This document shows positions 15,501 to 20,121 of a DNA stretch of 20,121 nt, in pieces. Each line of letters begins with the position of its first letter. Positions within the stretch are counted from its first letter, which is position 1. This DNA is from an uncultured Eubacterium sp. GTDB lineage: Bacteria > Bacillota > Clostridia > Lachnospirales > Lachnospiraceae. The stretch is from NCBI GenBank assembly GCA_900545725.1, contig URAI01000040.1, positions 1-20,121 on the forward strand, read 5' to 3'. Under the pieces are notes generated by a model. That model was not told the origin of the DNA and did no database searches. It saw only the letters and a program-made list of their open reading frames with translations. The translations under genes and the position numbers were made by a program.

Positions 15501-17079
15501 TTGAATCAATAGGCGGATTAGTAACCTGCGCAAATAACTGCTTAAAATAGTTAAATAATGGCTGATGTTCATTAGAAAGTACGGCAAGCGGTGTATCGAT
15601 ACCCATAGCACCAATCTGTTCTGTTCCATTAAGCGCCATTGGAAGAATTGAAGTCTTAAAATCTTCATATGTATATCCAAACGCTTTCTGAAGTCTTGCT
15701 CTTTCTTCCTTTGAATGTAATGCAACTCTCTTGTTAGGAATCTTAAGATCCTTTAACTTTATAAGGTTATTATCAAGCCATTCACCATAAGGCTGACTTG
15801 TTGCATATTTTTCCTTAAGCTCATCATCATCAATAAGTCTACCCTCAACTGTATCAACAAGAAGCATCTTACCCGGTCTTAATCTGTCCTTTAATTTGAT
15901 TCTGCTCTCATCTACCGGAAGAACACCTACCTCTGATGAAAGAATTAAATAGCCATCATTAGTTACATAATATCTTGAAGGACGAAGACCATTTCTATCA
16001 AGAACCGCACCCATTATATCACCATCAGAGAAAAGAATTGATGCCGGGCCATCCCATGGCTCCATCATAGTTGCATAATACTGGTAGAAATCCTTTTTTT
16101 CCTGAGCCATTGCCTTATCATTACTCCATGGTTCAGGAATAGTAATCATTACAGCAAGTGGTAATGGCATACCATTCATAACAAAGAACTCAAGCGTGTT
16201 ATCAAGCATTGCTGAATCTGAACCATTCGTATTAACAACAGGAGTAATCTTAGACATCTCATCTTCAAGATAATCAGAGTACATTGTCTCTTCTCTTGCT
16301 AACATTCTATCTGCATTACCCTTGATAGTATTAATCTCACCATTATGAACGATAAATCTGTTAGGATGGGCTCTTTCCCAGCTAGGATTAGTATTAGTTG
16401 AGAATCTTGAATGTACAAGTGCAATAGCTGACTCATAATCCTCATCCCTTAAATCTGCGAAGAACTGTCTTAACTGTCCTACAAGAAACATTCCCTTATA
16501 TACGATAGTTCTGCTTGATAATGATACAACATATGTATTCTCACATGTCTGTTCAAATACTCTTCTTGTTACATATAACTTTCTGTCAAAATCTATTCCC
16601 TTATTTACATTGGCAGGTCTTTTTACAAAACCCTGCATAATATATGGCATACAGTCAACTGCCTTTTTACCAAGTACATTAGGAAGTGTAGGAACCTCTC
16701 TCCATCCTAAGAATTCAAGTCCTTCCTTTTCTACTATTATTTCAAACATCTTCTTAGACTGGTTTCTCTTTAATTCGTCCTGCGGAAAGAAGAACATACC
16801 AATACCATAATCTCTCTCCTCACCTATATTGATGCCTAAAGGCTTCACGGCTTTTTTGAAGAATTTATGTGATATCTGTAAAAGAATACCAACACCATCT
16901 CCAGTCTTTCCTTCTGCATCCTTACCAGCTCTGTGTTCAAGGTTTTCAACTATACTAAGTGCATCAGATACTGTCTGATGTGTCTTGATACCTTTAATGC
17001 TTACTACAGCACCGATACCACAGTTGTCATGTTCAAATGCCGGATTATAAAGTCCAGGCTGTCTGTTTTCATTTTCCAT
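12541..17079 (-). CDS. gltB: Glutamate synthase large subunit
   Basis: At 1512 residues this is a full-length class I glutamate synthase alpha subunit. The N-terminal glutamine amidotransferase domain follows a 19-residue leader that is normally cleaved to free the nucleophile, here C20 (in HDNCGIG). The central domain and the FMN-binding barrel (about 800-1190) follow, with the [3Fe-4S] ligands C1118, C1124 and C1129 in the order C-x5-C-x4-C, and the C-terminal beta-helix domain with repeated G-rich turns (about 1260-1450). Ammonia released from glutamine is channelled to 2-oxoglutarate at the FMN site, with electrons from GltD. The ATG has AAAGGAAAG upstream. It is first in the operon; its stop codon overlaps the terminal repeat of the intergenic element. 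Confidence 0.98.
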   Translation of the reverse strand: MENENRQPGLYNPAFEHDNCGIGAVVSIKGIKTHQTVSDALSIVENLEHRAGKDAEGKTGDGVGILLQISHKFFKKAVKPLGINIGEERDYGIGMFFFPQDELKRNQSKKMFEIIVEKEGLEFLGWREVPTLPNVLGKKAVDCMPYIMQGFVKRPANVNKGIDFDRKLYVTRRVFEQTCENTYVVSLSSRTIVYKGMFLVGQLRQFFADLRDEDYESAIALVHSRFSTNTNPSWERAHPNRFIVHNGEINTIKGNADRMLAREETMYSDYLEDEMSKITPVVNTNGSDSAMLDNTLEFFVMNGMPLPLAVMITIPEPWSNDKAMAQEKKDFYQYYATMMEPWDGPASILFSDGDIMGAVLDRNGLRPSRYYVTNDGYLILSSEVGVLPVDESRIKLKDRLRPGKMLLVDTVEGRLIDDDELKEKYATSQPYGEWLDNNLIKLKDLKIPNKRVALHSKEERARLQKAFGYTYEDFKTSILPMALNGTEQIGAMGIDTPLAVLSNEHQPLFNYFKQLFAQVTNPPIDSIREKVVTATTVYLGTDGNVLREEEENCKQLKIEHPILTNTDLLKIKNMKVEGFKVETIPIIYYKNTSLEKAIDHLYVEADRAHREGANIIILSDRGVDENHVAIPSLLAVSALQQYLVRSKKRTSMAVILESGEPRDVHHFATLLGYGASAINPYLAQESIQELIDLHMLDKDYYAAVDDYNNAILNGIVKIAAKMGISTIQSYQGSKMFEAIGINSDVINKYFSGTVSRIEGIDISDIENDVETRHSKAFDPLGLSVDTTLDSEGAHKMRSGKEEHLYNPQTIHLLQLATRTGNYEVFKEYTKLVNKDTGVKNLRGLMNIKFPKKGISIDQVESVDSIVQRFKTGAMSYGSISKEAHETMAIAMNMIHGKSNSGEGGEDDDRLTVGADGLNRCSAIKQVASGRFGVTSKYLVSAKEIQIKMAQGAKPGEGGHLPGKKVYPWIAKTRLSTPGVSLISPPPHHDIYSIEDLAQLIYDLKNANKDARISVKLVSEAGVGTVASGVAKAGAQVILISGYDGGTGAAPRSSIHNAGLPWELGLAEAHQTLTMNGLRNKVIIETDGKLMSGRDVAIAAMLGAEEFGFATAPLVTMGCVMMRVCNLDTCPVGIATQNPELRKRFTGKPEYVVNFMKFIAQELREYMAQLGVKTVDELVGRTDFLEPKEVMNSGCSVKVDLSNILNNPYVKEAASIKYNKKNVYDFKLESTIDEKVLIKKLAPALETGEKRSVEVDVTNVNRSVGTLLGAEITRRFGESLEEDTYTVKCNGAGGQSFGAFIPKGLTLELVGDSNDYFGKGLSGGKLVVYPPTGVTYKEDENIIIGNVALYGATSGKAFINGVAGERFCVRNSGATAVVEGCGDHGCEYMTGGRAVVLGKTGKNFAAGMSGGIAYVLDEDTTLYKKVNKQLVSMESVTDKYNVLELKQIIMEHVAYTNSKKGKEVLDNFEEYLPKFKRIIPHDYKKMMNKMVQMEERGLSSEQAQIEAFYAAIK

Positions 17080-17133
17080 AGTACTTTTCTTTCCTTTCGT
17101 AGTCAGTTTTTCAATAGATTTTTCTTTATTGAT

Positions 17134-17162
17134 AATATACGCCCATTTTTATTTTTTGTAAA
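17134..17162 (-). promoter_or_regulatory. Candidate promoter of gltBD
   Basis: TTTACA (17157-17162), a 17-base spacer and TATATT (17134-17139) lie 55 bases before the gltB start. Matches are reasonable but the region is so AT-rich that chance hits are common. Confidence 0.5.
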
Positions 17163-17734
17163 TAGCTTTTTTCGTTAAATTGTCTGATAGTTTGATTATC
17201 TATGTATTTTCTTTATTATTTTCTGATAATTACTCATTTATGCATTATTTATTTTATGTTTATACACAATTATTAATATCATGCATAAAAAAACTAATTT
17301 TATTTAGTGGTTTTTATCAATTTTTGCAGCATTAAAACTCATTATTTTCATCCAGATATATAATTGTTTCATAATTGTTTATCATTATATAGCCTGTAAA
17401 TATCATCCAGTCTATAAATCTACACATTAAAATATTTATATAACTGCATATTTATCTGTCATTATATAAAACAATCTTACAAATCAGCCTGCCTATAATC
17501 ACAATATATAATAACAAAACATATATCAGCAGAACTGCCACATCAATTAATTTATATGTGATATAATATATGCAATAATAAAAACCGCCCCGCCAATAAG
17601 AATATAATCAGAATATATATCAGTTTAATACAAATCACATCTGTATATCTATATTCTTTATATAATCTTATCAGCGTGACGGCTTTTTGCCCATCATCGT
17701 TATATCTTTTTCATTACAGCTATATCAGCTCAAC
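17163..17734. other. Long AT-rich gap upstream of gltBD
   Basis: Over 570 bases without a gene, tRNA or clear terminator for the lipid kinase gene upstream. It holds a spaced direct repeat (ATAATTGTTT at 17360-17369 and 17371-17380, one helical turn apart) that could be a regulator site for gltBD. An extended -10 (TGATATAAT, near 17560) faces the other way with no gene to drive. Weak short stems near 17680-17720 do not make a convincing terminator. Confidence 0.4.
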
Positions 17735-18748
17735 TTAATATTCATTATCATCTGACGAAGCTGCATTAACCTCCTTAACATCTTCCGCCGCATCAATAAC
17801 CCCTGCTGTATCCGCATGTTCCGTAATACCTGTAATTTTATCATGCTTTTTCTTAGGTTTTACTATAAACTCAACAGCTCTCTTTAAAACATCAAAAGTA
17901 AGAGTCTTATGCTGACCTCCAAATTCTCCATCAAGAGTCCATTTTACAGGTTCTTCACTTACAAACTTAATTTTTTTTGTCTTGAATGTACATATAAGAT
18001 TGGATTTATCAAGATTCTGTGTTACCAGGGCTGTTATAAGCTGCTGTAATTCGAGAGGATTCTTTATCTCTTTTACAAGAACCACTTCAAAAAGTCCATC
18101 ACGAAGGTCAACAGCATTACCCGTTATTCCCTTGACACCACCTACAGAATCTGTATTACTTACCATTCCGAATATAAAGCTGTCAACAATCTGTCTGCCA
18201 TCCGTCTCAATCTTCATACGGTAAGGTGTAAGTGTTGATAAGCTCTTAACAGCTTCAACCACATAGGCCTGATGTCCAAGAATATTCTTAAGCGACTGAG
18301 GTGTTGCATATGACACCTTTGTAAAAGCGCCAAATGCCGCAACATAATTAAATGTTCTCTTTCTGTTCACCAGTCCTATGTCAATCTTCATTGGAACACC
18401 CTCAGCAATATTGTGAGCAGCACTTATCATATCCTTTGGTATATTAAGACTTGTTGCAAAATCATTAGTCGTGCCGCTTGGAATATATGCTATCGGCGGT
18501 TTCTTTCCTTTATATCTTAATACCGCCGCTACAGCTTCATTAACAGTACCGTCTCCTCCGCTGCATGCTATAACATCATACTTTCCCTGATTTCCAAGAA
18601 TATATCTGTATCCATCTCTTGCTGCCCTTGTAGGATATACTGTAATCTCATAATCTGCTTCTGACAATATCTGGATTATATTAAGAAGCACATTTTTAAT
18701 CTTCGCCTTTCCCGAATTAGGATTAAATACAAATAACATTTTTTTCAT
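17735..18748 (-). CDS. Diacylglycerol kinase-like lipid kinase (DagK/YegS family)
   Basis: This 337-residue soluble protein has the lipid-kinase catalytic domain: NPNSGK (9-14), the nucleotide-binding GGDGTVNE (64-71) and SGTTNDFA (91-98), then a beta-rich C-terminal half with the LDGE segment near 275. Family role: ATP-dependent phosphorylation of diacylglycerol or a related lipid, recycling it for phospholipid synthesis. The C-terminus carries an extra acidic tail of about 30 residues (AAEDVKEVNAASSDDNEY at the end) not typical of the family core. The start at 18748 has TTGGAAA six bases upstream; a TTG four codons earlier is possible. It starts 36 bases after the nuclease gene stop, so the two are probably co-transcribed. 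Confidence 0.88.
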   Translation of the reverse strand: MKKMLFVFNPNSGKAKIKNVLLNIIQILSEADYEITVYPTRAARDGYRYILGNQGKYDVIACSGGDGTVNEAVAAVLRYKGKKPPIAYIPSGTTNDFATSLNIPKDMISAAHNIAEGVPMKIDIGLVNRKRTFNYVAAFGAFTKVSYATPQSLKNILGHQAYVVEAVKSLSTLTPYRMKIETDGRQIVDSFIFGMVSNTDSVGGVKGITGNAVDLRDGLFEVVLVKEIKNPLELQQLITALVTQNLDKSNLICTFKTKKIKFVSEEPVKWTLDGEFGGQHKTLTFDVLKRAVEFIVKPKKKHDKITGITEHADTAGVIDAAEDVKEVNAASSDDNEY

Positions 18749-18784
18749 AATTATTTCCAACTTTCATCTTTCTGGTCTTTTATT

Positions 18785-20121
18785 TTACCGGTCCCATTTA
18801 TCACACATAGCGTTAATCTGGTCAGCAAACTTTGCAAGATCCTTATTAGTTCCACCCTCATTATGCTTAATAACGGTAAGAAGTCTTTGTCCTGCAGCAA
18901 TAAGCCTTGCATACACTCCGCTTGCTTTCTTAACCACTGTCCTTCGTGAAACTCTCTGTTTATTACCCTCTGTTATACATTCACCCGTAACAAGGTCAAA
19001 CGTCGCCCCTGTATATGGTGCATATGCCATAAATCCATACTCATGCTTAAGGCACTCCGTAAAGCTCTCACATACTGCATCTTCACCATGCACAACAAAT
19101 ACCTTCTCAGGATTCTTCTGGAATGATGTAATCCACTTGATGAGTCCATCTTTATCAGCATGTCCGCTAGAACCCGGAAGCTGCGCAATCTCTGCATTAA
19201 TGCTTATAGGTTCGCCAAACAGTTTAATCTCCTTAGCTCCTTCGACAATGGCACGTCCTGTTGTTCCAAGTGCCTGATATCCAACAAAGAGAATTGTACA
19301 TTCTTTTCTCCAAAGATTATGCTTTAAATGATGCCTTATACGTCCTGCCTCACACATACCAGATGCTGATATAATAACCTTAGGATTATTATCAAAGTTA
19401 ATCATCTTGGATTCATCGCCTGTAACAGCATACTTAAGCCCCGGAAATGTAAGTGGGTTAATTCCTCTATTAACAAGCTCCATCGCATCCTCATCAAAAC
19501 ATTGTGATATATTCTTAATAAATATATTGGTCGCTTCAATAGCCAGCGGACTATCCATATATACATCAAAATCCCTGTCAATCAGTCTGTTCTCTTTTAT
19601 CTTTCTGATAAAATATAACAGCTCCTGTGTCCTTCCTACAGCAAATGATGGAATTACAACATTACCACCTCTGTCAAAAGTTCTCTTAAACACCTTTACC
19701 AGTTCTTTAATGTAATCCGGTGTACCTCCATGGCTTCTGTCTCCATATGTTGATTCCATAATAACATAGTCTGCATATGTAAGATACCCCGGGTCTTTTA
19801 CTATAGGTTTATTAATATTACCTATATCTCCTGAAAATACCAGTTTCTTTGATACTCCATTTTCTTCAAGCCACACCTCAATACTCGCAGAGCCAAGAAG
19901 GTGTCCTGCATCAATAAATCTTATCTTAATTCCATCAGCTATCTCAATAATACTGCCATATTCACAACCAACAAACTGTTTCATAACATTGATAGCAGCC
20001 TCAATATCATATAACGGAACAAATTCCTTAAGAGTTCTATCTGCTCTTTTAGCCTTTCTGTTACGCCACTCAGCTTCAAACATCTGTATATGAGCACTAT
20101 CCTTTAACATGACAGTACATA
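18785..20121 (-). CDS. Beta-CASP metallo-beta-lactamase-fold RNase-like protein (partial, N-terminus outside window)
   Basis: The frame stays open through the right edge: codons for C-T-V precede the first in-window ATG (20108-20110), continuing into MLKDSAHIQ, a mid-protein segment of this family. That ATG is therefore not the start, and the N-terminal zinc motif HxHxDH lies outside. Visible parts, numbered from that Met: DAGHLLGSA with H70, FSGDIGN with D95, ESTYGDR around E119, PSFAVGRTQELLY, SASGMCEAGRIRHHL, then PGSSGHADKDGL and FVVHGE near the C-terminus with the conserved beta-CASP histidines. The family includes CPSF73-like endonucleases and bacterial RNA nucleases. A C-terminal tail of about 75 residues is basic and helical. 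It precedes the lipid kinase gene. Confidence 0.92.
   Translation of the reverse strand, partial: CTVMLKDSAHIQMFEAEWRNRKAKRADRTLKEFVPLYDIEAAINVMKQFVGCEYGSIIEIADGIKIRFIDAGHLLGSASIEVWLEENGVSKKLVFSGDIGNINKPIVKDPGYLTYADYVIMESTYGDRSHGGTPDYIKELVKVFKRTFDRGGNVVIPSFAVGRTQELLYFIRKIKENRLIDRDFDVYMDSPLAIEATNIFIKNISQCFDEDAMELVNRGINPLTFPGLKYAVTGDESKMINFDNNPKVIISASGMCEAGRIRHHLKHNLWRKECTILFVGYQALGTTGRAIVEGAKEIKLFGEPISINAEIAQLPGSSGHADKDGLIKWITSFQKNPEKVFVVHGEDAVCESFTECLKHEYGFMAYAPYTGATFDLVTGECITEGNKQRVSRRTVVKKASGVYARLIAAGQRLLTVIKHNEGGTNKDLAKFADQINAMCDKWDR

Noticed and set aside
17560..17567. Plus-strand extended -10 promoter that might drive a small RNA
   Set aside because: No suitable -35, no terminator or structured RNA downstream, and the region is too AT-rich for this to mean much.
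1..20121. CRISPR arrays, rRNA, insertion sequences, phage genes
   Set aside because: No regularly spaced repeats, rRNA segments, transposase or integrase motifs were found on either strand.

Overview
The window is AT-rich DNA with strong Gram-positive signals: -35/-10 promoters, GGAGG-like ribosome sites, a T-box leader, a Bce-type resistance module and short stem-U-tract terminators. The protein set (HPr-like protein with a KSI-G serine motif, PocR chemoreceptor, GltB/GltD, beta-CASP nuclease) suggests a Clostridia member, most likely Lachnospiraceae. That placement is inference from protein style, not from a marker gene. Apart from one tRNA and one small HPr-like gene, everything reads on the minus strand.

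Left end (1-1000): a leucine-type T-box leader, with promoter, CUC specifier, UGGU antiterminator bulge and terminator, points out of the left edge at an unseen gene. Just upstream of it lies a tRNA-Leu(AAG) gene with its own promoter and terminator. Next come an unrecognised 182-aa protein with faint CpcT/CpeT-like features (1055-1603) and a cytosolic PocR-domain protein with a very short chemoreceptor signalling tip (1726-2499).

Middle (2944-7890): a complete BceRS-BceAB peptide-antibiotic sensing and detoxification module in the order regulator, intramembrane-sensing kinase, ATPase, ten-segment permease. A palindromic candidate BceR operator and a second promoter lie between kinase and ATPase, so the transporter can be induced separately. 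The module promoter is back-to-back with that of a tRNA-Leu(CAG) gene, and their -35 hexamers overlap by five bases. Rightward from there lie the tRNA and an HPr-like protein lacking the catalytic histidine. A large nested hairpin then separates it from a convergent cardiolipin synthase (8787-10484).

Right half (10724-17162): gltB-gltD, encoding NADPH glutamate synthase for ammonium assimilation, with a promoter before gltB and a strong terminator after gltD. The 231-base gap between the two genes is the most unusual part of the window. It carries a 71-base segment in two copies whose only differences are the four loop bases of a GC hairpin. One copy also sits in a larger foldable element with a 19-bp perfect stem and 10-bp closing inverted repeats.

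Right edge (17735-20121): a YegS/DagK-type lipid kinase downstream of a beta-CASP metallo-beta-lactamase RNase-like gene cut by the window edge, spaced like an operon. No CRISPR array, transposase, phage gene or rRNA was seen.
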